A DNA stretch of 64,000 nucleotides from Agrobacterium vaccinii (GCF_021310995.1 NZ_CP054151.1:537501-601500); one strand, 5' to 3'; numbered from the stretch's first letter, positions 19,527 to 30,050 are shown. Made by a program: numbers and translations. The notes: a model not told the origin generated them from the letters alone.

Positions 19527-20843
19527 TCAGGCAACGTGTTCGGCGCCCGACTTGCCGTCGATCTGGAAACCGAGACGGTCGAGACCGCGCTGGACCTCCG
19601 GCGCACTCATGAACAAGGCCCATAGAAGCCCGGATCGGTAATTCTCCATCATGGCGATGACTGGGCCCTGGTCTATGGCCAGATGCGTATCCGCAACCCA
19701 GCCGGTAACAGGTGAAAACGCATCGACGAAGCCGTACCGGCCCATCAGCTTGCCGCCCTCGAATTTTGCAAAGGCGCGCGCCGCCTTCGCCGCCTCATCC
19801 GGCAAGACCGCAAAACTGGAAAGAGCGGCTGTCGGCGAGATGACATCGATGTCCTGCGTCGGCGAATTGACGCGGTAGCCCTTCGGCCCATCGCTTGCCG
19901 TCATGCCCCAGATGTCAGAGCCCGGATATTTGGACTGGCAGTAGCTGTGATTGATCCGCGTATGGGCGTCGATCTGCTGCCAGTAATCGCAGTAACGGTC
20001 GGACAATCCACGCGGATCGAGCCCGCAAAAGGAATATTGCGAGAGAAAAAGCGGCCCGCCATAGGGCTCGCCCAGCGGCAAGACGGTGCCGAGATAAGTG
20101 TTACCGTTCACCATCTCACCCGACCGCGCCCATCCCTCATGATAATGCACGGGTTCGATGGAATGCGTTTTTGCGCCTGCCGCCAGCACGTAGCAGACAA
20201 GCGCCTCGTTCCAGCCGCTGACGGGAATGTTGAAGCACCATCTGTGCTTCGGGCTCCAGTGCCACCAGAGGGCACCGTCCTTTCCGCGCGTGTACCAGTC
20301 CCATTCGACGCCCGTCACCAGTTCCTGGGCAAGCGCGCGGAACCGTGTTTCGGCGAGGGTGGAGCGCGAGAAGTATTGCCGGGCGCAGATCAAACCCTGC
20401 AACAGCAAGGCCGTCTCCACGAGGTCACCGCCATCGTCCTTCGGGCCGAAGGGTATGACCTCGCAGGTCTCACCGTGAAGAAAATGCGCGAATGCGCCAT
20501 GAAAGCGTTTGGCCTTGTGCAGCGCGCCGACCATTGTCGTAACGCGCTCCAGCGCCTGATCTCGCGAAATCCAGTGGCGCTCAGTACCGACTATGATGGC
20601 CATGAACGCGAAGCCCGTGCCGGACACGGAGGTGATTTCGTTGATGACCGTTCCATCGGCACGCAGGCGATCCCGCGCCAAGCCGGAGACGGGGTGGCTG
20701 CCAAGCCAGAAATACTCGAACGTCCGGTATTGGATGTCTTCGATATCATCGGGGATGGAACGAGCGACTGAAATGGCTTGCGCGTCGAATAAATGGCTTT
20801 CGGTATCCAAAATGCTATCCAGCTTTTCTTTGCAATAACGCAA
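19527..20843 (-). CDS. Glycoamylase-like (PF10091-type) protein, possible beta-1,2-glucanase
   Basis: A 438-residue protein with the all-alpha glycoamylase-like fold, shown by RTFEYFWLG near the start, SVSGTGFAFMA, WWHWSPKH and later GGPLFLSQYSF and WGMTASDGP. The same domain occurs in GH144 endo-beta-1,2-glucanases and in cyclic beta-1,2-glucan synthase, a polymer Rhizobiaceae make, so a glucanase role is plausible but inferred. No signal peptide is visible. The best start is a TTG at 20843 without a strong ribosome site. It is convergent with quiC and has no visible operon partner. Confidence 0.75.
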   Translation of the reverse strand: MRYCKEKLDSILDTESHLFDAQAISVARSIPDDIEDIQYRTFEYFWLGSHPVSGLARDRLRADGTVINEITSVSGTGFAFMAIIVGTERHWISRDQALERVTTMVGALHKAKRFHGAFAHFLHGETCEVIPFGPKDDGGDLVETALLLQGLICARQYFSRSTLAETRFRALAQELVTGVEWDWYTRGKDGALWWHWSPKHRWCFNIPVSGWNEALVCYVLAAGAKTHSIEPVHYHEGWARSGEMVNGNTYLGTVLPLGEPYGGPLFLSQYSFCGLDPRGLSDRYCDYWQQIDAHTRINHSYCQSKYPGSDIWGMTASDGPKGYRVNSPTQDIDVISPTAALSSFAVLPDEAAKAARAFAKFEGGKLMGRYGFVDAFSPVTGWVADTHLAIDQGPVIAMMENYRSGLLWALFMSAPEVQRGLDRLGFQIDGKSGAEHVA

Positions 20844-20937
20844 TTCTAGCCGAAAGATTCTGGCAATTTAATAGCACTCATCCAACTCCGTTTCACCATT
20901 CCTCCTTCATTTCTAGCAGGGTGGGCAGCCGCACCCT

Positions 20938-21075
20938 CCAACCTCATGCTGAGGTGGAGCAAAGCGACCCTCGAAGCATCCGCCGCGCTCTCCTGCCTCA
21001 AGCCCGCAACCCTCGTCCTTCGAGGCTCCGGCTTTGCCTCCGCACCTCTCCTTCGACAGGCTCAGGATGATGGAT
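20938..21075. repeat. Rhizobial-type intergenic palindromic repeat element
   Basis: The stretch holds the short dyad CCTCA-TGC-TGAGG (20942-20954), inverted arms CCTCGAAG (20969-20976) and CTTCGAGG (21018-21025), and CTTCGACAGGCTCAGGATGA (21051-21070). Sequences of this kind are scattered as intergenic mosaic elements in rhizobial genomes. Only one copy is in this window, so the class is assigned from memory. Confidence 0.5.
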
Positions 21076-21179
21076 GAGGGTTGCTGCGTTGCACCGTTGC
21101 TCCCGGCATCTGTCTCTCCGAATACGGTCAGATAATTGCCTACAGTCACGTCTGCCATCACCCAATCCCTCATTCTAGC

Positions 21180-21217
21180 GCTGGCTGGCATCACCCTCCA
21201 AGAGCAAGCCAGCCAGC
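21180..21217 (-). terminator. Hairpin after the biotin carboxylase operon
   Basis: Perfect 9-base arms GCTGGCTGG (21180-21188) and CCAGCCAGC (21209-21217) enclose a 20-base loop, 15 bases beyond the stop of the minus-strand operon. There is no T-run on the exit side, so it may be a 3'-end stabiliser or part of the neighbouring repeat rather than an intrinsic terminator. Confidence 0.4.
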
Positions 21218-21232
21218 ACAATTGAAAAAGGC

Positions 21233-22954
21233 CTATTCGAAAACGACCACCGTATCTCCCGCCTGAAGGTAGTCACCCTCCTTGACGCGTAGCCGGACTT
21301 TGCCGGATTTCGGCGCCGTGATCTGGGTTTCCATCTTCATTGCTTCCATCACAGCGATCAGATCGCCTTCCGATACGGACGCGCCGTCTTCGACCTTGAA
21401 CGACTGCAAGGTGCCGGATACCGGCGCGAGAATGCCTTCATTCTTGGGCGACACCTTGGCTTTTGCATGTGCCGGGCTACCAGCAGACCCAAGACCCGTA
21501 AGCAGAATATGCGGCAACCCAACCGAGACACGTTTTCCGTCGATTTCGAGCCATGTTCGGGTCATCGAGCCGTCATCGGCCAGCGCTGGACGTTCCATAG
21601 CGTCAGGCATCTCCGCGAAATCGGTTTCGATCCAGCGCGTATGAACCTTGAAACCGTCCTCACCGATAAAATCTGCGGTTTCCAGCGCGGCGCGATGGAA
21701 TGGCAAAACGGTCGCAACGCCGTCGATCTGGAATTCCTTCAGAGCGCGACGGGCGCGACGCAGAACCTGCTCGCGGTCGGCACCGGTGACGATCAGTTTC
21801 GCCATCAGGGAGTCGAACACGCCGGGTATGGTCGAGCCGGTGACGACGCCGCTATCCAGACGCACGCCGGGGCCGGATGGCGGATCGAAGCGCGTGATGG
21901 CACCGGGCGTCGGCAGAAAGCCCCGGCCCGGATCTTCGGCATTGATGCGGAATTCCATAGAGTGACCCCGCGGCTCAGGGGTTTCGAGAACACGCAAGGG
22001 ATGCCCCTCGGCAATCCTGAACTGCTCGATAACAAGATCGATGCCGGTGGTTTCTTCGGTGACCGGATGCTCCACCTGAAGGCGGGTATTGACTTCGAGG
22101 AACGAGATCGTGCCGTCGATGCCAAGCAGAAACTCGACCGTGCCAGCCCCTGAATAGCCAGCCGCCGCACAGATGGCTTTGGCGGAATCGTGAATTTTCT
22201 GGCGTTGCTGCGGCTCCAGAAACGGAGCGGGCGCCTCTTCGATCAGTTTCTGATTGCGACGCTGGAGCGAGCAGTCGCGCGTGCCCAGTACGACGACATT
22301 GCCATGCTTGTCCGCAATGACCTGCGCCTCGATGTGGCGGGGACGATCGAGGAAGCGTTCGAGAAAGCATTCACCGCGACCGAATGCGACCGTGGCTTCA
22401 CGCACGGCCGAATCGTAGAGATCGGCAATCTCTTCCATTTTCCAGGCGACCTTGATGCCACGTCCGCCACCACCATGGGCGGCCTTGATGGCGACCGGCA
22501 GGCCATGCTGCTGGGCAAAGGCGGTGACTTCCGCTGCGGTCGCAACCGGACCATCGCTGCCTGCAACCAGAGGAGCGCCAACGCTGGTCGCGATGCGCCG
22601 CGCTTCCACTTTATCGCCGAGAACCTTAATGACATCCGGGTCAGGCCCGATCCAGATCAGCCCGGCATCTATGACGGCTTGCGCGAATTCGGCCCGCTCA
22701 GACAGGAAGCCGTAACCGGGGTGCACAGCATCTGCGCCGGAGCGCTTGGCAATGGCAATCAGCTTTTCGATATTGAGATAGGTTTCTGCCGGGCGAACGC
22801 CGTCAAGACCATAGGCTTCGTCGGCCTGACGCACAAAAAGCGCATCCTGATCGGGATCGGCATAGACGGCTACGGAACCGATACCGTAATCACGACAGGC
22901 GCGAACGATACGCACGGCGATCTCGCCGCGATTGGCAATCAGTACTTTTTTCAT
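21233..22954 (-). CDS. Biotin carboxylase with C-terminal biotinyl domain
   Basis: A 573-residue AccC-type ATP-grasp biotin carboxylase (about 1-445; [11 protein letters not shown] at the start, [10 protein letters not shown] glycine loop, [16 protein letters not shown] active-site stretch) joined to a BCCP domain (about 508-573) with biotin site K540 in EAMKMET. Such subunits carboxylate their own biotin with ATP and bicarbonate and pass it to a carboxyltransferase. Here the only neighbour of that type is the PxpB-PxpC fusion, not an acyl-CoA carboxyltransferase. It starts 4 bases inside the end of that gene, so the two are coupled. The acceptor substrate is unknown. Confidence 0.9.
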   Translation of the reverse strand: MKKVLIANRGEIAVRIVRACRDYGIGSVAVYADPDQDALFVRQADEAYGLDGVRPAETYLNIEKLIAIAKRSGADAVHPGYGFLSERAEFAQAVIDAGLIWIGPDPDVIKVLGDKVEARRIATSVGAPLVAGSDGPVATAAEVTAFAQQHGLPVAIKAAHGGGGRGIKVAWKMEEIADLYDSAVREATVAFGRGECFLERFLDRPRHIEAQVIADKHGNVVVLGTRDCSLQRRNQKLIEEAPAPFLEPQQRQKIHDSAKAICAAAGYSGAGTVEFLLGIDGTISFLEVNTRLQVEHPVTEETTGIDLVIEQFRIAEGHPLRVLETPEPRGHSMEFRINAEDPGRGFLPTPGAITRFDPPSGPGVRLDSGVVTGSTIPGVFDSLMAKLIVTGADREQVLRRARRALKEFQIDGVATVLPFHRAALETADFIGEDGFKVHTRWIETDFAEMPDAMERPALADDGSMTRTWLEIDGKRVSVGLPHILLTGLGSAGSPAHAKAKVSPKNEGILAPVSGTLQSFKVEDGASVSEGDLIAVMEAMKMETQITAPKSGKVRLRVKEGDYLQAGDTVVVFE

Positions 22955-24570
22955 CGTTCTTCTCCCGAAAACTCTGCGGTTTTGCTCGCCGCGATCTCGG
23001 CGAATGGCCCAAGCGGGCGAAACTGGATTTTGGCGTTGACGGGTATCTGGCCCGCCAGATCGAGGTGATATTCCGCCACCGCACCAATGACCGGATATCC
23101 ACCCGTCAGCGGGTGATCGGCCAGAAACAGCACCGGCTGACCGCTGTGTGGTATCTGGATTGCGCCGGTTGCCGTGCCTTCGCTCGGCAGTTCCGCACTG
23201 TCCTTGCGCTCCACCGGCACCTCACCGGCAAGACGAATGCCGACGCGGCTGGACTGCGGCGTGACCTGCCAGTGCTGGCTCGTCAGGGTGTCGATACCCT
23301 TTTGCGTGAACCAGTCCGTACGCGGCCCAAGGACAACGTCGAGGGTCACGACATCGCCTGCCTTCGGCAGATCAAAGGCCGGAACTTCGTCGATGGAGAC
23401 GCTCGCAAGGCTTTCTTTCTGGTGTCTCAGCGCGAGGATGGTTCCTGCGACGACGACATCAGGGCCGACCACCGCCAGCGTATCTGTCGCCGCGCTGCCC
23501 AGAACCGGAGCAACCTTGAACCCACCGCGCACGGCCAGATAGGAGCGCATGCCCTTGGTTGGGTTGGCGAAGGAAACCACATCGCCCGGCTCGAGAGAAA
23601 TCGGCACATAAGGGCTCGCCTCGAAGCTCTGTTCCCCTGACTGAACGGTAATCACGCAGTTCGCGCCCGCAATACCTATGACCGCACGGCTGGTGCTTTT
23701 AAAGGAGAAGCCACCCAGTGTGATTTCAAGGCAGGGCGTATTGGATGGATTGCCGACGATGCGATTGGCCGTATTAAATGCCGATCGATCCAGCGCACCG
23801 GAGGCCGAGACGCCCTGACCTGTCTGGCCGAACCGTCCCAGATCCTGAAACAGGGCGGGCATGGGCGCCGCCAAGACCTCGAAATGCGCATCATCCCTGC
23901 TGGGCACGGGCTTGGTGGCCGCGGAGTTTTGTTGCGGCGTGTGAACGTTAACCGCGCCTCTCGCCATATCCACGAAGCGGACACGGTAACCGGGCTGGAA
24001 CAGCGCGCCCGGCTCGCGCTCGATATCCCACATCTTCAGCGGGGTGGTGCCGATGATCTGCCAGCCGCCGGGACTGTTCTGCGGATAGACGCCACTGAAC
24101 GCACCAGCGAGCGCAACTGAACCAGCGGGTATCCGCGTCCTTGGGCTTTGACGGCGCGGCACGTGCAGGGCTGGGTCACCGCCCACGAGATAACCAAAGC
24201 CCGGTGCAAAGCCGCAAAAGGCGACGGTGAATTCGCTGTCCGTATGTCGCTGGATAACCTCCTCGACGGTCAGACCAGTCAGCTCGGCGACATCGGCCAG
24301 ATCTTCGCCGTTATATTGAACGGGAATTTCGACGAGCTTGTCGGATGGGGCGATTTTTGCGGAGAGATCGCGCGTGGAGATGTTTGCTGCGAGCGCTTGC
24401 GCCGTGATCGTTTCCGGGCGGAAACGGATCATCAACGTGCGGGCCGCCGGAACGGTCTCTTCCAGACCGTCGATTGGGTCTGCCTCAAGCGAGGCAAACA
24501 GGGCGAGCGTTTGATCGAGATCGGCGAGTTCCACCAGAATGGTCGTGAGGCTGACGGGTAAGAAGCGCAT
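22951..24570 (-). CDS. Fused 5-oxoprolinase subunits PxpB-PxpC (KipI-KipA)
   Basis: A 539-residue fusion. The N-terminal half (about 1-215) is the PxpB/KipI domain ([32 protein letters not shown]); the C-terminal half (about 235-530) is the PxpC/KipA domain ([37 protein letters not shown]). Separate PxpB and PxpC form ATP-dependent 5-oxoprolinase with PxpA; the domains are also related to the carboxyltransferase part of urea carboxylase. I chose the ATG at 24570, preceded by GAGGAC. Flanked by a biotin carboxylase gene and pxpA-type genes, it may serve 5-oxoproline cleavage or a biotin-dependent lactam carboxylation. Confidence 0.85.
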   Translation of the reverse strand: MRFLPVSLTTILVELADLDQTLALFASLEADPIDGLEETVPAARTLMIRFRPETITAQALAANISTRDLSAKIAPSDKLVEIPVQYNGEDLADVAELTGLTVEEVIQRHTDSEFTVAFCGFAPGFGYLVGGDPALHVPRRQSPRTRIPAGSVALAGAFSGVYPQNSPGGWQIIGTTPLKMWDIEREPGALFQPGYRVRFVDMARGAVNVHTPQQNSAATKPVPSRDDAHFEVLAAPMPALFQDLGRFGQTGQGVSASGALDRSAFNTANRIVGNPSNTPCLEITLGGFSFKSTSRAVIGIAGANCVITVQSGEQSFEASPYVPISLEPGDVVSFANPTKGMRSYLAVRGGFKVAPVLGSAATDTLAVVGPDVVVAGTILALRHQKESLASVSIDEVPAFDLPKAGDVVTLDVVLGPRTDWFTQKGIDTLTSQHWQVTPQSSRVGIRLAGEVPVERKDSAELPSEGTATGAIQIPHSGQPVLFLADHPLTGGYPVIGAVAEYHLDLAGQIPVNAKIQFRPLGPFAEIAASKTAEFSGEER

Positions 24571-24577
24571 CTTGTCC

Positions 24578-25384
24578 TCACGCATGGTAGGCAGAATCGG
24601 GAATGTCGGTGATGAACATATGGCCGGGCGAATGGGTGATCGCAAAGGGCACGCCCGATGCCATGACCGCCGCCTGCGGCGTTACTCCACACGCCCAGAA
24701 CACCGGCACTTCGCCGGGTTTGATCCGCACCGCATCGCCAAAGTCCGGCTTGGCCAGATCGGCAATGCCGATCTCTGCGGGGGAGCCGACATGAACGGGT
24801 GCCCCATGGACGGCGGGAAAGCGCCCGGAAATGGTTGCGGCGTCCGCCACGCGCGAGGCGGAAATGGGGCGCATGGAAACGACCATATTGCCCTTCAACC
24901 GGCCTGCCGGACGGCAGGGCTGGTCGGTCAGATACATCGGCACATTGCACTTGTCCGTCATGTGGCGGATTTCGATGCCCGCTTCCACCATCGGCGTCTC
25001 GAAGGTGAAGCTGCACCCGATAAGGAAGGCGACGAGATCATCGCGTTCGGCCCAGGCGCTCGTACCATCTGCCGTTTCCTCGACCAGCTTACCATCCCGC
25101 CATATGCGATAAAGCGGCAGATCGGTGCGAAGATCGGCACCGGGCGCCAGCAACGTTGTCGGCACACCGGGGTCGGACACATCCAGCACCGGGCAAGGCT
25201 TCGGGTTGCGCTGCGCGTATAGCAGAAAATCAAACGCCCAATCGCGCGGTAGCACGATCATATTGGCCTGCGTGAAGCCGGGAGCGATGCCGGATGTCGG
25301 TGAAACCAGACCGTTGCGGTAATCGTCGCGCGCTTTGCGGGCAGCGGTCGCATCCGTGTGGAGGTAGGATGTCGGGATCGTCAT
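24578..25384 (-). CDS. DUF1445 family protein (putative hydro-lyase / D-glutamate cyclase-like)
   Basis: A 268-residue DUF1445/UPF0317 protein with the family segments [40 protein letters not shown] and [15 protein letters not shown]. The family is often annotated as a hydro-lyase, and a related domain occurs in mammalian D-glutamate cyclase, which makes 5-oxo-D-proline. Its place between the pxpBC fusion and pxpA fits 5-oxoproline metabolism, though no reaction can be proven from sequence. It starts 9 bases after pxpA. Confidence 0.82.
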   Translation of the reverse strand: MTIPTSYLHTDATAARKARDDYRNGLVSPTSGIAPGFTQANMIVLPRDWAFDFLLYAQRNPKPCPVLDVSDPGVPTTLLAPGADLRTDLPLYRIWRDGKLVEETADGTSAWAERDDLVAFLIGCSFTFETPMVEAGIEIRHMTDKCNVPMYLTDQPCRPAGRLKGNMVVSMRPISASRVADAATISGRFPAVHGAPVHVGSPAEIGIADLAKPDFGDAVRIKPGEVPVFWACGVTPQAAVMASGVPFAITHSPGHMFITDIPDSAYHA

Positions 25385-25393
25385 GAACGCGCC

Positions 25394-26161
25394 TTACTTG
25401 CTGGAAGTGAAAGAACGGATGTCGATGCCTTCGGCTTCGAAACGCTGGCGAATGGTTTGCGCGATGGCGACCGCACCGGGGCTATCGCCATGGACGCAGA
25501 TCGATTGCGCCTCGATTTTGATGATGCTGCCATCGATAGCTTCGAGCGTGCCTTCACGGGCAAGCTGAACCATGCGGGCTGCAATTTTTTCCGCATCATG
25601 CAGCACGGCACCGGCTTCACGGCGGGACACGAGTTGACCTTGCGGCGTATAGGCCCGGTCGGCGAAGGCTTCCGCCACCACCGCAAGGCCAGACTTGCGA
25701 GCAAGATCCAAAATGGGCGCATTGGCAAGCCCCATCAGAACCAGCGACGGATCGATGGCCTTGATGCCATCGATCACCGCTTGGCCTTGCTTCGCATCAT
25801 TGGCGATGCGGTTATACAGCGCGCCATGCGGTTTGACGTAACGCACTGCCGTGCCCGCTGCCGCCGCTATACCCTTCAGCGCGCCTATCTGATAGATGAC
25901 ATCGGCGATCAGTTCTTCCGAGGTTACATCCAGATCGCGGCGGCCAAAGCCGACGCGGTCCGGGTAGGAGACATGGGCTCCAATGACGACACCTTTTTCG
26001 GCGGCGGCTTTGACGGTGCGGTAAATGCCCGCCGGGTCGCCTGCATGAAAACCGCAGGCGATGTTGGCGCTGGAAACGACCGACAACATCGCGCCGTCGT
26101 CACCCATGCTCCATGCACCATAGCTTTCGCCGAGGTCACTGTTCAGATCAATGGAAGCCAT
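25394..26161 (-). CDS. pxpA: PxpA, LamB/YcsF family 5-oxoprolinase subunit
   Basis: A 255-residue LamB/YcsF protein. It begins [19 protein letters not shown] and has [27 protein letters not shown] and [13 protein letters not shown], the metal- and substrate-binding signature of the family. With PxpB and PxpC it cleaves 5-oxoproline to glutamate using ATP. The ATG at 26161 is preceded by GGGAGAG; the frame is open further upstream without a ribosome site. Confidence 0.92.
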   Translation of the reverse strand: MASIDLNSDLGESYGAWSMGDDGAMLSVVSSANIACGFHAGDPAGIYRTVKAAAEKGVVIGAHVSYPDRVGFGRRDLDVTSEELIADVIYQIGALKGIAAAAGTAVRYVKPHGALYNRIANDAKQGQAVIDGIKAIDPSLVLMGLANAPILDLARKSGLAVVAEAFADRAYTPQGQLVSRREAGAVLHDAEKIAARMVQLAREGTLEAIDGSIIKIEAQSICVHGDSPGAVAIAQTIRQRFEAEGIDIRSFTSSK

Positions 26162-26177
26162 GTTTATCTCTCCCTTT

Positions 26178-27431
26178 TTAGTAGCCGAGCAATGCGAAGA
26201 TCGCACCGGCGGACTTGTAGGCCATATACCATGTCAGGCAGCAGGTGAGCGCACCCAGAACCAGCAGCCAACGTGGATAGTGGTAGCCGTGCATGAGATC
26301 GGAACGCTTCCATGCTGCAAACAGCAGGATGGAGAGACCGATGGGCAGCACGAGACCGTTGAGACCACCAACGAACACAAGCATTGCCGCAGGCGGTGTG
26401 GTCATGATGATATAGGCAATCAGCGAGATGGCGATGAAGATGACCGTTGCAAGGTTGCGCTGACGTTCGCTCATAGCCGGTTTGAAGGCGGTGAGGAATG
26501 ACACGGACGTGTAGGCAGCGCCGATGATGCTTGTCATAGCGGACGCCAGGAACACGGCACCGAACAGGCGATAACCGATATCACCAGACGCAGCGCGGAA
26601 CGCCTGACCCGCCGGATTGGCACCCTTGCCGGAAAGGTCGATGACGACGCCGGATGCCACGACGCCAAGAATGGCCAAAAACAGGATGTAGCGAAGGACA
26701 CCGGTAATCGCGATACCGCTCAAGGCTGCGCGGTTGACGGCGCCGATGTTTTCAACACCGACCGTTCCCTTGTCCAGCAGGCGGTGTGCGCCAGCGTAGG
26801 TGATGTAACCGCCAACGGTACCACCGACGATCGTCGTGATCGTTACGAAATCGATGGTGTCCGGCAGGAAGGTCTGACGGAATGCATCGGCAACAGGAGG
26901 GCCGGAAACAAATACCGCGTAGAGAATGAGAGCGAGTTTGACAAAAGCTGCGACGTAAACGACGCGATCCATGGCAACGCCAGCACGGCGCGACAGGAAG
27001 ATACCGATCGCCACCAGTGCGGCAATGGCTCCACCAATTTTCGGATCGAGGTCGATCATCGCGTTCAGGCCCAGGCCTGCACCGCCGATGTTGCCAATGT
27101 TAAAAAACAAGCCGCCGATAATAACGAGGATGGCAAGCAAGTAACCGGAACCCGGGATGGCAGCATTGGCAATGGCCGGAGCGCGCATCCGCGTAACGGT
27201 GATGATGCGCCAAACATTGGCCTGCACCACGAAATCAATAAGAATGGAAATGATAATCGCGAAAGCGAAGGCCGCGCCGAGCTTGACCGTAAAGTTCGCT
27301 GTCTGCGTGATGAAGCCCGGTCCAACTGCCGACATCGACATCAGGAACATTGCCGATAACAGCGCGTAACGCTGTTTTTTTGATTTTTGCGCAGCCGTTT
27401 CCACGGCCGCTTGCGGCACACCTTTTCCCAT
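26178..27431 (-). CDS. NRAMP-family transporter (YcsG-like)
   Basis: A 417-residue polytopic membrane protein with about 11 hydrophobic segments, of the NRAMP/YcsG group ([15 protein letters not shown] near the start). Relatives encoded beside ycsF/pxpA are annotated as divalent metal transporters, but genomic association suggests they may carry the substrate of the Pxp enzymes. It is the first gene of the five-gene operon, 16 bases before pxpA, and divergent from the GntR gene. Confidence 0.85.
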   Translation of the reverse strand: MGKGVPQAAVETAAQKSKKQRYALLSAMFLMSMSAVGPGFITQTANFTVKLGAAFAFAIIISILIDFVVQANVWRIITVTRMRAPAIANAAIPGSGYLLAILVIIGGLFFNIGNIGGAGLGLNAMIDLDPKIGGAIAALVAIGIFLSRRAGVAMDRVVYVAAFVKLALILYAVFVSGPPVADAFRQTFLPDTIDFVTITTIVGGTVGGYITYAGAHRLLDKGTVGVENIGAVNRAALSGIAITGVLRYILFLAILGVVASGVVIDLSGKGANPAGQAFRAASGDIGYRLFGAVFLASAMTSIIGAAYTSVSFLTAFKPAMSERQRNLATVIFIAISLIAYIIMTTPPAAMLVFVGGLNGLVLPIGLSILLFAAWKRSDLMHGYHYPRWLLVLGALTCCLTWYMAYKSAGAIFALLGY

Positions 27432-27504
27432 GGATTTTCTCCGTATTGCTCCGCCCCTCGCGGATGCATTGAAGTGATCTTGGCGTCATCTACAAAATTG
27501 TCAA

Positions 27505-27519
27505 TATTGTTGAACAATA
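27505..27519. promoter_or_regulatory. Palindromic GntR operator candidate
   Basis: TATTGTT-G-AACAATA is a perfect 7+7 dyad in the 248-base gap between the divergent transporter (start 27431) and gntR (start 27680). It lies 74 bases upstream of the pxp operon start codon in an AT-rich stretch that probably holds the promoters. GntR/FCD regulators commonly bind such dyads; the pairing is inference. Confidence 0.55.
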
Positions 27520-27679
27520 AAAATATATCGTTCTTTCATTCTGCGCAATATTTGGGACGCTTGCGCGCAAAATGAGCATGATTTTTACGCCAGCTGTGCA
27601 AAATTTATGATACTGCAAGCGCGATAGTCGTTGCTCAACCTGACTCATACGGTTGCAGATCGGGATAGAAGGAAACCTC

Positions 27680-28327
27680 ATGACTGAAGCTTTGCCGCTG
27701 GCCGACCGCGTGGCCAAGGACATTCGTGAGCTTCTGATCACCGGTGTCCTTTCACCCGGCCAGCGCCTGTCGGAAGCTGCTTTCAGCGAAAGGCTTGACG
27801 TCTCTCGCAATTCGCTCCGCGAGGCATTCCGGCTTTTGACCAAGGACGGCCTTTTGCGACACGAAGCCAATCGTGGCGTCTTCGTCTCCGTGCCCAGCAC
27901 CGACTCCATCATCGACATCTATCGTGTCCGGCGCATGCTGGAATGTGGGGCCCTGCGACAGGCATGGCCCAAGCATCCCGCCACCGCAGTCATGCGTAGG
28001 GCGGTTGAAGAGGCGAAACGAACGCGCGATCTCGGAGAATGGCGCGACGTTGGTAGCGCCAACATGAAGTTTCATGCCGCAGTGGTCGATCTCTCCGACA
28101 GCAGCAGACTGAGCGATTTTTACGAGCGGGTGGCCGCCGAGCTTCGCCTCAGTTTCGGACTGCTGAACGATCCCGAGCAACTGCACTCACCGTTCGTGGA
28201 TATGAACGACCAGATTCTTGGGCTCGTGGAGCAGGGTCTTGTCGGCGAGGCGGCAGTACAGATGGAGCGCTACCTCGACCTTTCCGAACGCACGGTTTTG
28301 AAAGCGCTGGAGCGGGCCGCGAAATAA
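27680..28327 (+). CDS. GntR-family (FCD) regulator of the pxp cluster
   Basis: A 215-residue GntR regulator: N-terminal winged helix with GQRLSEAAFSERLDVSRNSL (about residues 29-48) and a C-terminal FCD ligand domain with metal-binding His residues (for example in MKFHAAVVDLS). The ATG at 27680 follows AAGGAAA at proper spacing. It is divergent from the transporter/pxp operon, with a dyad between them, so it probably controls that operon in response to 5-oxoproline or a related acid. Confidence 0.87.
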   Translation: MTEALPLADRVAKDIRELLITGVLSPGQRLSEAAFSERLDVSRNSLREAFRLLTKDGLLRHEANRGVFVSVPSTDSIIDIYRVRRMLECGALRQAWPKHPATAVMRRAVEEAKRTRDLGEWRDVGSANMKFHAAVVDLSDSSRLSDFYERVAAELRLSFGLLNDPEQLHSPFVDMNDQILGLVEQGLVGEAAVQMERYLDLSERTVLKALERAAK

Positions 28328-28430
28328 CATTGCAGTGGAAAGCCCCGTGTCGATATGCCATGAGGTTTTGACAATGCGTCCGTGGAAGAGCGTCTAAGCG
28401 CTTTCGGTTGCCAAGCTGAACGAGTGTGCC

Positions 28431-29306
28431 ATGCAGGATAATACCAACGGGTCCGTCATCGTCATTTCCAGCCACGTCATGCGCGGCTCCGTCGGCAACA
28501 GGGCTGCAGTATTCGGACTGGAAACGCTGGGCTTTCCCGTCTGGGCCGTGCCGACAATTGTCATGCCCTGGCACCCCGGGCACGGACCGTCCACGAGATT
28601 GCGCTTCGACAATGGCGAGTTCGACAAGGCCATGCTGGATTTGGAGGGGTCGAAATGGGCAGGTGAAGTGCGCGCCATCCTGACCGGTTATTTCGGCAGC
28701 GCCGATCAGGTGCGTTCCGTGGCAAGGCTCATCCGCACCATGAAAGAGCGCAACCCCGATATCATCTATGTCTGCGACCCCGTCATGGGCGACAAGGGCG
28801 GGCTCTACGTGCCACTGGAAACCGCCCAAGCCATTCGCGACGAACTGATTCCGCTAGCGACCGTGTCTACACCCAACCGCTATGAACTGGCCTGGATGAG
28901 CGGCGCGGAACTCGAAACCAACAATGAAATCATGGATGCGGCTCTGGCGTTGGGTCCACCGAAAATGCTTGTTACCTCTGCCGTACCGATGATGGCGGGC
29001 GGTATCGGCAATCTTTTCCTCAGCGGACGACACGCGCTTTTGGCCGAGCATCGCTCGATCGAAAATGTGCCGAATGGACTGGGCGATCTTCTTGCAGCGC
29101 TGTTCCTGGCGCGACTATTGCAGGGAATGGATGACGAAAAGGCGCTGCAACTGGCCACCGCAAGTGTATTTGAAGTGCTGGCGCGGACAATGAAGCGCGG
29201 ACTGAACGAGCTGACACTGGAGACCGACGCTTCCAGCCTTTCCACACCCATGGCCATGGTGCAGATGCGTCATCTCTTGCATCCTTCACGAAGCAAGCGC
29301 AAATAG
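28431..29306 (+). CDS. pdxY: Pyridoxal kinase
   Basis: A 291-residue ribokinase-superfamily kinase of the PdxY/PdxK group: SSHVMRGSVGNRAA near the start, CDPVMGDKGGLYVP, TPNRYELAWMSG, and the C-terminal GLGDLLAALFLAR in place of the usual GTGD anion-hole motif. It phosphorylates pyridoxal to pyridoxal 5'-phosphate. It appears monocistronic or co-transcribed with the carbonic anhydrase gene 76 bases on. Confidence 0.9.
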   Translation: MQDNTNGSVIVISSHVMRGSVGNRAAVFGLETLGFPVWAVPTIVMPWHPGHGPSTRLRFDNGEFDKAMLDLEGSKWAGEVRAILTGYFGSADQVRSVARLIRTMKERNPDIIYVCDPVMGDKGGLYVPLETAQAIRDELIPLATVSTPNRYELAWMSGAELETNNEIMDAALALGPPKMLVTSAVPMMAGGIGNLFLSGRHALLAEHRSIENVPNGLGDLLAALFLARLLQGMDDEKALQLATASVFEVLARTMKRGLNELTLETDASSLSTPMAMVQMRHLLHPSRSKRK

Positions 29307-29382
29307 CGACACGAAAAACGGGTTTTTAACGCGCCGGGCTCCATTATCGATCCCGGCCCCAAGACAACGGTCCTGCGATATC

Positions 29383-30024
29383 ATGAAAGATTTTCCAGAA
29401 TACCTACTCAACGGCTACAAGAACTTCATGAGTGGCCGTTACGTCGATGAGCGCGAAAGATATCGCGCTTTGGCGGAAACAGGGCAGAAGCCGCAGACCC
29501 TTTTCATCGCCTGCTGTGACTCCCGATCTGCGCCGGAAACGATTTTCGACTGCGGACCGGGCGAACTCTTCGTGATGAGAAACGTCGCCAATATGGTGCC
29601 GCCATTCGAGCCGGACGGCCAGTTCCACGCCACATCTGCCGCCATCGAATATGCCGTGCAGGTCTTGAAGGTCAAGGACATCGTCGTCATGGGACATGGC
29701 CGCTGCGGCGGTATTCAGGCCGCGCTCGACCCTAACTTCGAGTCGTTGTCTCCGGGCGACTTTATCGGCAAATGGATGAACATGGTCAAATCAGCAGCCG
29801 AACAGATCCAGAGCAACGACGTGATGACATCGTCGGAGCGTCAGACCGCGCTGGAGCGTGTTTCAATCCGCAATTCCATCAACAATCTGCGCGGTTTCCC
29901 CTTCGTCAAGGCGCAGGAAGTTGCTGGAAAGGTCAAGCTTCACGGCGCATGGTTCGACATCTCGACTGGCGAGCTGTGGGTCATGGACAGCAAAACGGGC
30001 GACTTTCGCCGCCCGGAAGTATGA
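29383..30024 (+). CDS. Beta-class carbonic anhydrase
   Basis: A 213-residue beta-carbonic anhydrase. The zinc ligands are C44 (in CCDSR), H105 and C108 (in GHGRCGG); D46 and R48 form the conserved dyad. It interconverts CO2 and bicarbonate in the cytoplasm and could feed carboxylases such as the one at 21233-22954. No signal peptide is seen. Confidence 0.95.
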   Translation: MKDFPEYLLNGYKNFMSGRYVDERERYRALAETGQKPQTLFIACCDSRSAPETIFDCGPGELFVMRNVANMVPPFEPDGQFHATSAAIEYAVQVLKVKDIVVMGHGRCGGIQAALDPNFESLSPGDFIGKWMNMVKSAAEQIQSNDVMTSSERQTALERVSIRNSINNLRGFPFVKAQEVAGKVKLHGAWFDISTGELWVMDSKTGDFRRPEV

Positions 30025-30050
30025 TCGCAATATAAGTATCGGCGGCCAGC

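Larger units (their letters stand above)
20844..21232. other. Gene-free stretch of 389 bases
   Basis: No credible coding frame is seen on either strand. The stretch carries the promoter of the glycoamylase-like gene at its left end, an intergenic repeat element in the middle and a long hairpin at its right end (separate entries). Confidence 0.6.
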
